Source: Acetobacteraceae bacterium
Lineage (GTDB): Bacteria > Pseudomonadota > Alphaproteobacteria > Acetobacterales > Acetobacteraceae
Assembly (NCBI GenBank): GCA_022842185.1
Contig: JALHQB010000009.1
Coordinates: 39,317 to 103,316, forward strand
DNA: 64,000 bases
Direction: 5' to 3'
The notes beneath the pieces are model-generated. The model worked only from the letters and a program-made list of their open reading frames with translations, was not told where the DNA came from and did no database searches. A program made the translations under genes and the position numbers. Shown here piece after piece: positions 33,225 through 42,612 of this stretch (the first letter of the stretch is position 1; every line of letters begins with the position of its first letter).

Positions 33225-33419
33225 TGCCGTCCAGGGCGCGGGGGTCTGCCCGGCTTCCTCCCGTCCGGCGGCCAGGCGGCCCTGGCGCCGTTCGCGCCGG
33301 CGCAGCGCCGGGGTAAGGCAGGGCTGGAACGCGCTGGCCGTCCACCCCCGGATACCGTCATGGGCGGGCTGGACGGCGATCGAAGCTATCGTCGAGGAAT
33401 GCAGGGAGCACAGGGTATA

Positions 33420-34382
33420 ATGCTATCGCGCAAGCGCGTATTGGTGACGGGCGGGGCTGGTTTCATTGGATCCCATCTGTGCGAGCGATTGCTTGCGCAG
33501 GGGCATTCGGTGCTGTGCGTCGACAATTATTTCACCGGCACGCGGGACAACATCTCCCACCTGCTGCCGCATCCGCGCTTCGAGGCGATGCGCCACGACG
33601 TCACCTTCCCGCTCTATGTCGAGGTGGACGAGATCTACAACCTCGCCTGCCCGGCATCGCCGGTGCACTACCAGTTCGACCCGGTGCAGACGACCAAGAC
33701 CTCGATCTCCGGCGCGCTGAACATGCTGGGCCTGGCCAAGCGGGTGAAGGCCAAGGTGCTCCAGGCCTCCACGTCGGAAGTCTATGGCGACCCGGAAGTG
33801 CATCCGCAGACCGAGGATTACCGCGGTTCGGTTAACCCGCTCGGCCCCCGCGCCTGCTACGACGAAGGCAAGCGCTGCGCGGAGACCCTGTTCTTCGACT
33901 ACAAGCGCCAGCACAATGTCCGCATCAAGGTGGTGCGGATCTTCAACACCTATGGCCCGCGCATGCACCCCAATGACGGGCGCGTGGTGTCGAACTTCAT
34001 CGTCCAGGCGCTGCAGGGCAAGCCCATCACCATCTATGGCGAAGGCACCCAGACGCGGTCTTTCTGCTTCGTCGACGACCTCGTCGAAGGCCTGATGCGG
34101 CTGATGGATACGCCCGACGACGTCACCGGCCCGGTGAACATCGGCAATCCCCATGAGATCACGGTGCGCGAGCTCGCCGAACGGGTGATCGCGCTGTGCG
34201 GCGACAGCGTGCCGCTGGAAAAGCGCCCGCTGCCGCAGGACGACCCGACGCGGCGCTGCCCGGACATCTCCCTAGCCCGCCGCCTGCTGGATTGGGAACC
34301 CACGGTGCCGCTCGATGAGGGGCTGCGCCGGACGGTCGCCTATTTCGACACGCTGCTGCGCACGCCCGCCAGCGAGAGCTGA
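33420..34382 (+). CDS. UDP-glucuronate decarboxylase (UDP-xylose synthase type)
   Basis: This 320-residue extended SDR has [19 protein letters not shown], the UXS hallmark [28 protein letters not shown] (Tyr-x-x-x-Lys) and the late [12 protein letters not shown]. It would make UDP-xylose from UDP-glucuronate for exopolysaccharide or LPS. The start is ATG 33420 after a GGGTATA leader; a 20-residue longer form is less likely. A strong hairpin (34455-34480) follows. Confidence 0.9.
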   Translation: MLSRKRVLVTGGAGFIGSHLCERLLAQGHSVLCVDNYFTGTRDNISHLLPHPRFEAMRHDVTFPLYVEVDEIYNLACPASPVHYQFDPVQTTKTSISGALNMLGLAKRVKAKVLQASTSEVYGDPEVHPQTEDYRGSVNPLGPRACYDEGKRCAETLFFDYKRQHNVRIKVVRIFNTYGPRMHPNDGRVVSNFIVQALQGKPITIYGEGTQTRSFCFVDDLVEGLMRLMDTPDDVTGPVNIGNPHEITVRELAERVIALCGDSVPLEKRPLPQDDPTRRCPDISLARRLLDWEPTVPLDEGLRRTVAYFDTLLRTPASES

Positions 34383-34454
34383 AGGCGCCCGGGCGAGCGC
34401 GGTTCAGGCCGCAGCCGGCCTCAGCGGCCGTCTCGAACGACCGGCACCGGCGAC

Positions 34455-34480
34455 GCAAACGCGCCTTTCGACGCGTTTGC
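34455..34480. terminator. Bidirectional hairpin between convergent genes
   Basis: A perfect 9 bp stem (GCAAACGCG / CGCGTTTGC) with an 8 nt loop lies 72 nt after the UDP-glucuronate decarboxylase stop and 10 nt from the nitroreductase stop on the other strand. T-rich flanks are weak. Confidence 0.55.
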
Positions 34481-34490
34481 AAACAGTCCC

Positions 34491-35318
34491 TCAGCGCAAC
34501 GGGAAGCCCAGGGCGATGATCGCCGCCTTCAGCTTGTCCCGCCCGCGCAGCGCCGTCATCGTGCCAAGCCGCGCGATCACCCGCTGCGTCCAGTTGTCGG
34601 CCGCCATCTCCTGGCGGCGGGAAAACGCCTCCATGCGCGGGTCGTAGGCGGCGCGGATGGCGCTGTCGTCGGCATCATAGGTTTCGCGGTGCAGCACGGC
34701 GGATTGCGGCAGGCGGGGCTTCACCTCCCCTTCCCGGCCGGGCCGCGCGTGGCCGATGCACAGGCCGAACACCGGCGCGGCACCCGGCGGCAGGCCGAGC
34801 AGTTCCGCCACCCGCCCCACATCGTTGCGCAGCGCGCCGATATAGACCGTGGACAGGCCCAGGCTCTCGGCCGCCACCACCGCGTTCTGGGCCGCCAACG
34901 CCGCGTCGATCGCAGCGACCAGGAAGGATTCCAGATAGGGCAGCCCCGCCAGTTCCACCCCGGCCTCATCGGCCAGCCGGCCGTTGCGCGACACGTCTGC
35001 GAGGAAGACCAGGAAGATCGGGCAGATCTCGATATGCTTCTGGTTGCCGGCGATGGTGGCGAGTTCGGCGCGCACCTCCGGCTTGTCCACCGCGATGACC
35101 GACCAGGTCTGCAGGTTCGACGACGTCGCGGCCGATTGCGCCGCGGCGACCAGCGCCTCCAACGTGCCGTCCGGCACCGGGTCGGGGCCGAGGCCGCGCA
35201 CCGAGCGGTGCGACAGCAGCAGCGCGAGCGTATCGTTCCATGGCCCGGCCTTGGGCTCCGCCCCGGCGCCGTAGCGTGCGGTTAGCGCGGCGGCAGCCGG
35301 CATCTGGTTTCCGTCCAT
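34491..35318 (-). CDS. Nitroreductase-family FMN oxidoreductase (NfsA-like)
   Basis: This 275-residue protein has the NfsA/FRP layout. The N-terminal RSVRGLGPDPVPDG gives the R-S-x-R FMN-phosphate contact, AAQSAATSSNLQTWSVIAV the S-S-N-x-Q pattern, GLSTVYIGALRND the FMN/dimer region, and GLCIGHARPGREGEVKPRLP the late conserved loop. Such enzymes use NAD(P)H to reduce nitroaromatics, quinones or free flavin. It lies 70 nt downstream of a flavin-dependent monooxygenase gene on the same strand and could supply it with FMNH2 (inference). GAGG precedes the ATG. Confidence 0.85.
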   Translation of the reverse strand: MDGNQMPAAAALTARYGAGAEPKAGPWNDTLALLLSHRSVRGLGPDPVPDGTLEALVAAAQSAATSSNLQTWSVIAVDKPEVRAELATIAGNQKHIEICPIFLVFLADVSRNGRLADEAGVELAGLPYLESFLVAAIDAALAAQNAVVAAESLGLSTVYIGALRNDVGRVAELLGLPPGAAPVFGLCIGHARPGREGEVKPRLPQSAVLHRETYDADDSAIRAAYDPRMEAFSRRQEMAADNWTQRVIARLGTMTALRGRDKLKAAIIALGFPLR

Positions 35319-35388
35319 TGGTCGTCAATCCTCAAATGGCTTGGGGGAAACGTAACGCGAAGCGCCGCATCGGCAAGTCGCGCCCCGG

Positions 35389-36732
35389 TCAACGGGCGAC
35401 GGCGGCGGCCGGATGCGGCGCCGCAAGCCGTGGCCCGGCCCCGAACAGCTTTTCCCGATACGTCCCCGCGCGATAGCCGCGCTTGTACCGCCCGCGTTCC
35501 TGCAGGGCTGGCACCAGCAGCGTCACCACATCCTCCAGGCAATCGGGCACCACGGTACGGGACAGGTTGAAACCGTCGATATCGGCATCGTCGGCCCAGC
35601 CGATCAGCGCATCCGCCACCTCCTCCACGCTGCCCAGGATGGGCGGCTGGCGGCTGCCGAGCACCATCCGGTCGATCAGCGCCCGCTTGGTCGCGCGCGG
35701 TGCGGCGGCGCGGAGCGCCTCCACATTCGACCGGATCGCCTCCGACGCGCTCGGCAATTCGTCATCCATGTCGTACTTCGCCAGGTCGATCCCGAGCGAC
35801 GCCGAGGCATGCACCAACGCCGCCTCCACGCTCGCGTGGCGGCGGTATTCCTCCAGCTTGTCCCGCGCCTCGGCAGCGGTGCGCCCCAGGATCACCGTCG
35901 CGCCCATGAAGGCCTGAATCGGTCGTGGCGCGGCGCGTTTCCGCAGATCAGCGACCAGCCCCGCCACATGCGCCTTCGGCCCGCCATTGATGAACACGCA
36001 TTCCGCATGCAGTGCCGCGAAGGCCCGGCCGCGATCGGATGCGCCGGCCTGATAAAGCACCGGCGTGCGCTGCGGGGATGGTTCCACCAGATGCGGCGCA
36101 TCCAGGCGATACTGCGCGCCATCATGCCGGATGCGCGAAACCCGCGCCGGGTCCGCATAGACGCCCAAGGCACGGTCGCGCTTCACCGCATCCGCCGCCC
36201 AGGATTCCTCCCACAGCCGATACACCACACCCATGAATTCATCGGCCATGTCGTACCGGTCGTCATGCGCCATCTGCCGGTCCAGGCCCATCGCCCGCGC
36301 CGCGCTGTCCAGATACCCGGTGACGATATTCCACCCGATCCGTCCGCGCGTCAGGTGATCGAGCGTCGAGAACCGCCGCGCCAGCAGCGCCGGCGGCTCC
36401 CACGCCAAATTCACCGTCACGCCGAAGCCCAGATGCTTGGTCACCGCTGCCATCACCGGCACCAGCAGCATCGGGTCCAGCAGCGGGATCTGCACGCCGT
36501 GGCGGATGGCGGCATCCTGCGACCCGCCATGGACGTCATAGACGCCGAGCACATCGGCCAGGAACAGGCCGTCGAACAGGCCCCGTTCCAGCAATCGCGC
36601 CAGGTCCATCCAGTGGTCGAGCGACAGGTAATCCACCGACCGGTCGCGCGGATGCATCCACAATCCCTGCTGGATGTGGCCGATGCAGGCCATGTCGAAG
36701 GCGTTCAGGCGGATTTCGCGGGGCACGGTCAT
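35389..36732 (-). CDS. FMNH2-dependent monooxygenase, NtaA/SnaA/DszA family
   Basis: This 447-residue bacterial-luciferase-like protein has RLNAFDMACIGHIQQGLW at the start, WMDLARLLERGLFDGLFLAD, TLDHLTRGRIGWNIVTGYLD (highly characteristic) and PVLYQAGASDRGRAFAALHAE. The family oxidises sulfur compounds, nitrilotriacetate or related substrates with FMNH2 and oxygen and needs a separate flavin reductase; the nitroreductase gene downstream is a candidate. ATG 36732 chosen by homology; the frame is open 25 codons further upstream. Divergent from the carbonic anhydrase gene. Confidence 0.87.
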   Translation of the reverse strand: MTVPREIRLNAFDMACIGHIQQGLWMHPRDRSVDYLSLDHWMDLARLLERGLFDGLFLADVLGVYDVHGGSQDAAIRHGVQIPLLDPMLLVPVMAAVTKHLGFGVTVNLAWEPPALLARRFSTLDHLTRGRIGWNIVTGYLDSAARAMGLDRQMAHDDRYDMADEFMGVVYRLWEESWAADAVKRDRALGVYADPARVSRIRHDGAQYRLDAPHLVEPSPQRTPVLYQAGASDRGRAFAALHAECVFINGGPKAHVAGLVADLRKRAAPRPIQAFMGATVILGRTAAEARDKLEEYRRHASVEAALVHASASLGIDLAKYDMDDELPSASEAIRSNVEALRAAAPRATKRALIDRMVLGSRQPPILGSVEEVADALIGWADDADIDGFNLSRTVVPDCLEDVVTLLVPALQERGRYKRGYRAGTYREKLFGAGPRLAAPHPAAAVAR

Positions 36733-36836
36733 GCGCGCAAGGTGCGCGGCACCTCGTTGATCCGCAATGGCGCAACCATTCCGCGAATGGCACACTATGA
36801 AATGCAAGCGGACCCAATCCGCAGGAGCCAGCCCCC

Positions 36837-37547
36837 ATGTGCATTGCCTGCCCCCCGACGACCTTCAGCCGCCGCGGATTATTCGCCATGGCCGCGGCGC
36901 TGACCGCCTCCGCCGCGGCTGCGCCGGCCTATGCCCAGGGCACCCCCGCCGCGCCACGCCCCGAAACGCCGGACGCCGCCCTGCGCGCTCTGGTCGAAGG
37001 CAATGCGCGCTACGCCGCCAACCAGCCCCGCTCGCGCGACTTCTCCGCAACGCGCGCCGCCCGCGCGGCCGGCCAGGCACCCTTCGCCTCCATCCTCGGC
37101 TGCGCCGATTCCCGCGTCGCGCCGGAACTCGCCTTCGACCAGAACCCCGGCGACCTGTTCGTCGTGCGCGTCGCCGGCAATTTCGTGACCCCCGAAGGGC
37201 TGGGCAGCCTGGAATTCGGCTCGGCCGTGCTGGGGTCGAAACTCATCCTCGTACTGGGCCACACCAGCTGCGGCGCGGTGGACGCCACCGTCGCGGCACT
37301 TCGGCAGGGCAACAACCTGCCCGGGCAGATCGCGCGCCTCGTCACCGCCATGAAGCCGGGCATCGAACCCGCTTTGGCCGAGACCGGCGGGGACGTCACA
37401 CGCCGCGCCCTGGTGTCCAACGTGCGCTACAACGTCCGTGCGCTGGAGACCTCCACGCCCATCCTGGCCGATCTCGTCGGGCGGGGGGCGTTGGCGGTGA
37501 AGGGCGGGATCTATGATCTCGCCACAGGGCGCGTCGAATTGGTCTGA
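36837..37547 (+). CDS. Beta-carbonic anhydrase with Tat signal
   Basis: This 236-residue protein has Zn ligands in CADSR (Cys89, Asp91) and GHTSCGAV (His142, Cys145), the beta-class set, and the usual length after the leader. The N-terminus TTFSRRGLFAMAAALTASAAAAPAYAQ is a twin-arginine signal peptide, so the enzyme should be exported folded to the periplasm, where it would interconvert CO2 and bicarbonate. Most beta enzymes are cytoplasmic. It stands alone, followed by a family B terminator. Confidence 0.9.
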   Translation: MCIACPPTTFSRRGLFAMAAALTASAAAAPAYAQGTPAAPRPETPDAALRALVEGNARYAANQPRSRDFSATRAARAAGQAPFASILGCADSRVAPELAFDQNPGDLFVVRVAGNFVTPEGLGSLEFGSAVLGSKLILVLGHTSCGAVDATVAALRQGNNLPGQIARLVTAMKPGIEPALAETGGDVTRRALVSNVRYNVRALETSTPILADLVGRGALAVKGGIYDLATGRVELV

Positions 37548-37559
37548 CGCAAGGAAGGT

Positions 37560-37600
37560 CGGGGGAGAGAACTCCCCCGATCCCCCTCCTTTTTCTGTCT
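37560..37600. terminator. Family B terminator-like repeat B2
   Basis: Stem CGGGGGAG/CTCCCCCG with loop AGAA, then ATCCCCCTCCTTTTTCTGTCTG, starts 12 nt after the carbonic anhydrase stop and ends before the convergent Bug gene. It is nearly identical to B1 over the loop and the T-run tail. Confidence 0.78.
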
Positions 37601-37618
37601 GTTTGGAACAGGGGCCGA

Positions 37619-38596
37619 TCAGTTTTCGGGGCGGAAACCGCTCTCGCGCACCACCGCACCCCAATCGTCGCGTTCCTGGCGGATGCGCGCGGCAAAGTCG
37701 GCCGGGGATGCCGAGACCGTCGGCGCATATTCCAGCCGGTCCAGCGCCGCGATCATCTCCGGCGTCGCCGCCGCCGCCACGATCGCACGATGCAGCGCCA
37801 CCACCACCGGCGCCGGCGTCGCGGCCGGCAGCAGGGCACCGAACCACTCATCCTTGTTCAGATCAGGATGACCGAGTTCCGCGAAGGTCGGCACCGCCGG
37901 GAACCGCGGATTCCGCGCAGGCGAGGACACCGCCAGCATCCGCAACCCTTCCCCCTGCTGCGGGGAGACATCGCCCAGCACACCGATGAAGCAGGTCAGC
38001 CGCCCCGCGATCAATTCCTGCACCGCCGGCGCGGCACCGCGGAACGGCACATGCGTCATCTCGATACCGGCCTTCTTCGCCAGCACGATGCCCATGAAAT
38101 GCGGCGCCGACCCCGCCGCCGGGGATGCCCAGGGCAGGTCCCGCCGCTGCGCGCGCGCCCAGTCGATCCAGGCCGGCAGCGACTGCGCCGGATGATCCTT
38201 CGGGACGGCAAAAGCGAACGGATACGAACACACCGTCGAGACCGGGATCAGGTCGGTCAGCGCGTCATACCGCACCTCCCGCGGGAAGACATGCGGCTGC
38301 AGGGTCAGCATCGAGGCCGGGGTTTGCAGGAAGGTGGTGCCATCCGGCTCCGCCGCCTTGACGAACTCCACCGCGATCCGCCCCGCCGCACCGACCCGGC
38401 CTTCGACGACGATCTGCGGCGCATAGGTGCCGCGCAAGCGTTCGGCATACAGGCGCGCCACGACATCGGAGGAACCGCCAGGCGGGAAACCCAGGATCAG
38501 CCGCGCATTGCGCGCCAGTGTCTGCGCGCCGGCGGCCGCCGGCGCGGCAGTCGCCATGAGGCCGAAGGCGGCCCTGCGGCCAAACATCATGGTCAT
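37619..38596 (-). CDS. Bug/TctC-family solute-binding protein
   Basis: This 325-residue protein of the tripartite tricarboxylate transporter receptor family has a signal peptide (FGRRAAFGLMATAAPAAAGAQ, with a possible Tat-like RR) and the ligand loop ILGFPPGGSSDVVARLYAERL. MTHVPFRGAAPAVQELIAG and FGALLPAATP are the later family patterns. These bind carboxylates or other small acids in the periplasm. No TctA/TctB membrane genes are near, as is usual for the many orphan Bug proteins in this group of bacteria. Confidence 0.92.
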   Translation of the reverse strand: MTMMFGRRAAFGLMATAAPAAAGAQTLARNARLILGFPPGGSSDVVARLYAERLRGTYAPQIVVEGRVGAAGRIAVEFVKAAEPDGTTFLQTPASMLTLQPHVFPREVRYDALTDLIPVSTVCSYPFAFAVPKDHPAQSLPAWIDWARAQRRDLPWASPAAGSAPHFMGIVLAKKAGIEMTHVPFRGAAPAVQELIAGRLTCFIGVLGDVSPQQGEGLRMLAVSSPARNPRFPAVPTFAELGHPDLNKDEWFGALLPAATPAPVVVALHRAIVAAAATPEMIAALDRLEYAPTVSASPADFAARIRQERDDWGAVVRESGFRPEN

Positions 38597-38799
38597 GGCA
38601 AGGTATTCCTCCCGGCTGCTTCAATCGCCTTGCCGCTTGCATAACCGGCGCGATGCCCCGCGAACAGTCCGCCCTACACGCCGTCGGGCGCGAAACCCTT
38701 CACGGCCCCTCTGGCCGCAGCATTTTCATGCTGGGGCATTCGCTTTATCGTGATGCCGATTGGATGCTTCATCCGCCCGCGGGACGGAGATTTTTGCTG

Positions 38800-39798
38800 A
38801 TGTGGGATTTTTCGATCGGCCGCGCGCTCGGCGTCATGACGAAATCGGCACCCTTCCTGGTGTTCCGAATGCTGGTCTATTTCGGCATCACTCTGGCCTA
38901 CATCCTGGTCACCGGCACCGGCGCCGGCCTCGGATGGGGCATCGGGCATTTCGGCGATGAGGGATTTCGCGCCAGTACCACCTTCTGGGGCGGCGCCATC
39001 GGCTTTGGGCTGACAGCGGGCGTGCTGTATTTCCTGCGCGAGTACATCCTGTATGTCGTGAAGGCCGGGCATATCGCCGTGATGGTCGAATTGCTCGACG
39101 GCCGCGCCATGCCGCAGGGGCGCGGCCAGATCGCCCATGCGCGGGCGATGGTCGGCGAGCGTTTCGCCCAGACCAATGTCCTGTTCGGAATCGATCTGCT
39201 GGTGAAGGGCATCCTCGGCGCCACGACGGCGCTGGTGCAGGGGGTTGTGTCGTTGCTGCCCATCCCCGGCGTGCAACAGATGGTCGGGCTGCTGCGCGCC
39301 TTCCTGCGCGTCTCGGTCGGGTTGGTGGATGAAGTCATCCTCGCCTATGGCATGCGCATGCGCGCCACCAATCCGTGGTCCTCCGCGCAGACGGCGCTCG
39401 TGCTCTATGCACAGAACGCCGCGCCCATGATGAAGAACGCAGCGTGGTTGACGCTGTTCGTCTATGGCCTCAGCTTCCTGGTGTTCCTGGTCATGCTCGC
39501 CCCGGCCGCTGCGGTGGTCTATCTGATCCCGGGCGCCTGGTCGGCGGGTGGATTGGTCTTCGCACTGCTGTTCGCCTGGGCGGTGAAGGCCGCGCTGATC
39601 GAACCCTTCGCCATCGCGTGCATGCTCCAGGCCTATTTCAAGGCCATCGAGGGCCAGCGGCCCGACCCCGCCTGGGCCGCCCGGCTTGACGGCATGACCG
39701 GCAAGTTCCGCACGATGGGCGAAAAGGCCGCCGCCTGGGTGTCACCCCGGCCGGCTCCCGATGACGATGCGACCGTGGTGCTGCGGCCGCGGCCGTAG
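38800..39798 (+). CDS. Polytopic membrane protein of unknown function, 332 residues
   Basis: Starting at MWDFSIGRALGVMTKSAP, the protein has about six hydrophobic segments: residues about 22-42, 62-80, a central pair around 140-165, and two strong ones at about 215-240 and 245-270. A soluble C-terminal tail contains TGKFRTMGEKAAAWVSPRP. I recognise no family. ATG 38800 follows GGAG at 13 nt; earlier in-frame ATGs (38653, 38728) would add sequence unlike the rest. It is convergent with the thioesterase gene with only 12 bp between stops. Confidence 0.7.
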   Translation: MWDFSIGRALGVMTKSAPFLVFRMLVYFGITLAYILVTGTGAGLGWGIGHFGDEGFRASTTFWGGAIGFGLTAGVLYFLREYILYVVKAGHIAVMVELLDGRAMPQGRGQIAHARAMVGERFAQTNVLFGIDLLVKGILGATTALVQGVVSLLPIPGVQQMVGLLRAFLRVSVGLVDEVILAYGMRMRATNPWSSAQTALVLYAQNAAPMMKNAAWLTLFVYGLSFLVFLVMLAPAAAVVYLIPGAWSAGGLVFALLFAWAVKAALIEPFAIACMLQAYFKAIEGQRPDPAWAARLDGMTGKFRTMGEKAAAWVSPRPAPDDDATVVLRPRP

Positions 39799-39810
39799 GC
39801 GCCGGGGCGA

Positions 39811-40698
39811 CTACAGGCCAAGCCCCGGCACCAGAAGCGCGGTCAAGGCCGCGCGCCGTTCATCCGGTATCGCCACCGCCTTGCGGGCCTTGAGGTCGAA
39901 GGCGATGCCGACCGCCTCGGCCGCCGCGACGACCTCGCCGGTTTCACCGTCATGCACCAGATGCGTCCAGGTGGTGGTCTTGTCCCCCAGCGCCTTCAGC
40001 CCGCTGCACACGGTCAGCAACTGGCCCGCCTGCATCGGGCGGAACTGTGCGACGCGGTATTCCAGCGCGGCGGAACCCATCCCTTCCTCCTTGATGCCTA
40101 CTCCTGTGCCGCGATTGCGCAGGTTCGGCACGCCATCCCAGATGCGCGCGATGATGACGTCCGGGCGCATCACGCCATCGGTGTCGCATTCATGCGGGCG
40201 GACGGCACCGCGATAGCCTTCGGTGAGGCCCATGGCGCGGGCGGCGTCCCGGTCGGGCAGCGGCGGGGGCGGGTTGAAGCCGAGGCCGCGCGGGCCGGCA
40301 TGGTCGGGCATCGCGACCAGCAGCGGTTCCGCCTTCGGCGCCTCCGGCAGCGGCGCGCCCCACAGGCCGAGATCGGTCACCAGCGTCGCGGCCGGCATGT
40401 CCGTCGCGCCGTTGCGGATTTCAACCACCGTCCGCAACCGGTCAGCGGCGACGCTGACGATGCCGCCACGGATGGTGAAGGGCGTGCCCGGCGACATCTC
40501 CCGCAGGAAGCGCAGATGCTGGTCCATCACGGCCAGGCGCCCGCGCGAGGGCGGCAGCCCGGCTTCCAGCATCAGCCAATCCAGCGCATCGGCGGCCCGC
40601 GCGACGTAGTGACGGACATTCATATGCCCCATCACGTCGCATTCTTCCTGCTGCACGCTGCCCTTGCCGATGATGATCACGCGGTTCGCTCCATCCAT
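39811..40698 (-). CDS. Acyl thioesterase-like double hot-dog protein
   Basis: This 295-residue protein shows two hot-dog-like repeats. The first has QQEECDVMGHMNVRHYVARA, typical of 4-hydroxybenzoyl-CoA thioesterase-like folds, and the second has HECDTDGVMRPDVIIARIWDG and the strand EYRVAQFRPMQAGQLL. It probably hydrolyses an acyl-CoA or acyl-ACP; substrate unknown. ATG 40698 is chosen over the open frame to 40806, which would overlap the divergent flavin oxidoreductase start. The start-to-start gap is 107 bp. Confidence 0.75.
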   Translation of the reverse strand: MDGANRVIIIGKGSVQQEECDVMGHMNVRHYVARAADALDWLMLEAGLPPSRGRLAVMDQHLRFLREMSPGTPFTIRGGIVSVAADRLRTVVEIRNGATDMPAATLVTDLGLWGAPLPEAPKAEPLLVAMPDHAGPRGLGFNPPPPLPDRDAARAMGLTEGYRGAVRPHECDTDGVMRPDVIIARIWDGVPNLRNRGTGVGIKEEGMGSAALEYRVAQFRPMQAGQLLTVCSGLKALGDKTTTWTHLVHDGETGEVVAAAEAVGIAFDLKARKAVAIPDERRAALTALLVPGLGL

Positions 40699-40805
40699 TG
40701 TCCCCGGCAGATCAGCGCGGCGCGGGCGTGGCGGCAAGCCGCGGGTCTTGCGGGCTGGCGGCATCACGGGAACCATGGCTGCAGGGAAGCCAGGGAAACG
40801 AAGCA

Positions 40806-41882
40806 ATGGATGTCGGGCTGTTCTGTCTCATGGGCTATCGCAACCGCGGCACGCCGACCGCCGCGATCTACGACACCGCCGTCGCCCAGGTGAAGGCCGC
40901 CGAGCAGGCCGGCTTTGCCATCGCCTGGTTCGCCGAACATCATTTCAGCAATTACTGCGTCTGCCCGTCCCCGCTGATGATGGTCGCGCGCATGGCCGGG
41001 GAGACGACGCGCATCCGCCTCGGCTCCGGCGTGGTGATCGTGCCGCTGTACCACCCGTCCCGCCTGATCGCCGAGATCGGCATGGTGGATTCGCTCACCC
41101 ACGGTCGGCTCGTCCTTGGCATCGGCTCCGGCTACCAGCCCTTCGAGTTCGAACGCTTCGGCCAGGACTTGTCGGAGGCCCCGGCGCGCCTGCTGGAAGT
41201 CATGGGCATGATGGAAGCGGCCTTCGGCGCCGAGACCTTCACCCATCACGGCGCGCACTACGCCATGCCTGAATCCCACATCGCCCCGCGCCCGGTGCGC
41301 GGCCTGCCCGAAATCTACGTCGCCGGCGACAACCCCGACCTGCACCGCTACGCCGCCGAGCGCGACTGCGTGGTGATGGTCACGCCGCGCCACTTCACGC
41401 CCACCATGCTGGCGGCTGCCCGCGCGCGGTTCGAGACCATCCGCGCGGCGGCCGGCCGCACACCCGACACGCTGCGCTTCGGCGCCATGCGCCCCTTCTG
41501 CGTCACCGATGACCGCGCCGAGGCGATGACCTTCCTGGAGAATATCCGCTGGCAGATCCGCCTCTCACAATCCCTGCGCCGGCGCGAACAGGCGATGGAT
41601 GGCGGGATGATCGTGGAGAAGACCTGGGAGGGTGAACCGAGCCTGGAGGAAATGGGCGCCCACATGCTGGTGGGCGATGCCGCGACCGTCGCTGCGCGCA
41701 TGGCCGCCGAAATCCGCGCGGCAAACCCCTGCCACTACCTTTTGCAGGCGCAGGTCGGCGACATGCCGGCGGCGACCGCCCTACGGTCGATCGCCGCCTG
41801 GCAGGATGCGGTGAAGCCCTTGCTGGAACAGGAATTCGGCCCGCTGGAACGCATCGGCGTCCCGGCCGTCGCCGCGGCCTGA
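40806..41882 (+). CDS. LLM-class flavin-dependent oxidoreductase
   Basis: This 358-residue protein has a luciferase-like TIM barrel: DVGLFCLMGYRNRG, AGFAIAWFAEHHFSNY (the E-H-H of alkane-type members), RLGSGVVIVPLYHPSRLIAE and HGRLVLGIGSGYQPFEFERF. The F420/FMN preference and substrate are unknown. ATG 40806; no strong Shine-Dalgarno site seen. It is followed by a perfect hairpin at 41899-41921. Confidence 0.88.
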   Translation: MDVGLFCLMGYRNRGTPTAAIYDTAVAQVKAAEQAGFAIAWFAEHHFSNYCVCPSPLMMVARMAGETTRIRLGSGVVIVPLYHPSRLIAEIGMVDSLTHGRLVLGIGSGYQPFEFERFGQDLSEAPARLLEVMGMMEAAFGAETFTHHGAHYAMPESHIAPRPVRGLPEIYVAGDNPDLHRYAAERDCVVMVTPRHFTPTMLAAARARFETIRAAAGRTPDTLRFGAMRPFCVTDDRAEAMTFLENIRWQIRLSQSLRRREQAMDGGMIVEKTWEGEPSLEEMGAHMLVGDAATVAARMAAEIRAANPCHYLLQAQVGDMPAATALRSIAAWQDAVKPLLEQEFGPLERIGVPAVAAA

Positions 41883-41898
41883 ACCGCGCAACCCCTGC

Positions 41899-41921
41899 GG
41901 ATCGCGGCACGGCCGCGATCC
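41899..41921. terminator. Perfect 10 bp hairpin between convergent genes
   Basis: GGATCGCGGC / GCCGCGATCC with a 3 nt loop (ACG) begins 16 nt after the LLM oxidoreductase stop. It lacks a T-run but its stability and position suggest termination. The remainder of the 143 bp gap shows nothing else. Confidence 0.55.
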
Positions 41922-42025
41922 AGGAGCGCACGGCGCGGCCGCGCCCGGACCAGCCGGTGGCCACAGCGCACCAGACAAGTCGGCGGATGCCGACCCCGGT
42001 GCCTGAGGCCAGGCAAAGCCTCCGA

Positions 42026-42481
42026 TCAGAAAGGGTGCATCCGCGGCCAGTTGGTGTTGCCCTTGGCGATGTTGCCGGGCACGTCGCGCAGCCAGTTCTG
42101 CTGCGCCTGTTCATGCACCTTCAGGTACAGCCGGTTGTCCACCACCCGCCAGAATTCCGGATTGCCCGGCGCCTTGTATCCCTGGGATGCCGCCCAGGCG
42201 CAGTAGCCATCGAATTGCGGGGCGAAGCGCGCCGGTTCCGCCTTGAAGGCATCGCGCGTCGCCTCGGTGGTGAAGTACCAGATGCCGCCATTGTAGGTGG
42301 CGTTGAAGCGCGGAATGCCCGGCCGCGGCGTGCCGGCGAAAAAGGTGGTGGGATCGTAGCCGCTGATCGCCACCGCCAGCTGGTTGCCCGCCGCCGCGGG
42401 GCGGATGAAGGCGATGGCACCGAGGACACCGGCACCGATGGCGCCCTTGGCCAGGACGCGGCGTGAAGACATGACCGACAT
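42026..42481 (-). CDS. YHS-domain protein, exported
   Basis: This 151-residue protein has an N-terminal signal-like segment with two Arg (MSSRRVLAKGAIGAGVLGAIAF...AAAG). The YHS domain follows: VAISGYDPTTFFAGTPRPG, then YNGGIWYFTTEATRDAFKAEPARFAPQFDGYCAWAAS. YHS modules resemble TRASH-like metal-binding domains and often occur with copper or heavy-metal handling proteins. An AAGGGA site precedes ATG 42481. It is a single gene and the function is not established. Confidence 0.8.
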   Translation of the reverse strand: MSVMSSRRVLAKGAIGAGVLGAIAFIRPAAAGNQLAVAISGYDPTTFFAGTPRPGIPRFNATYNGGIWYFTTEATRDAFKAEPARFAPQFDGYCAWAASQGYKAPGNPEFWRVVDNRLYLKVHEQAQQNWLRDVPGNIAKGNTNWPRMHPF

Positions 42482-42612
42482 GAAGGAAGTTCCCTTTTGT
42501 TGCCTCAACATCGGGGTCTTCGGCGCAACCGCCGCATCGGTTACGGCGCCGTCATCTCATTCGTTCAAGTCGCCCCTTGACCCGCGCCGGGCCGATTTGC
42601 CACCGTCGCGAC

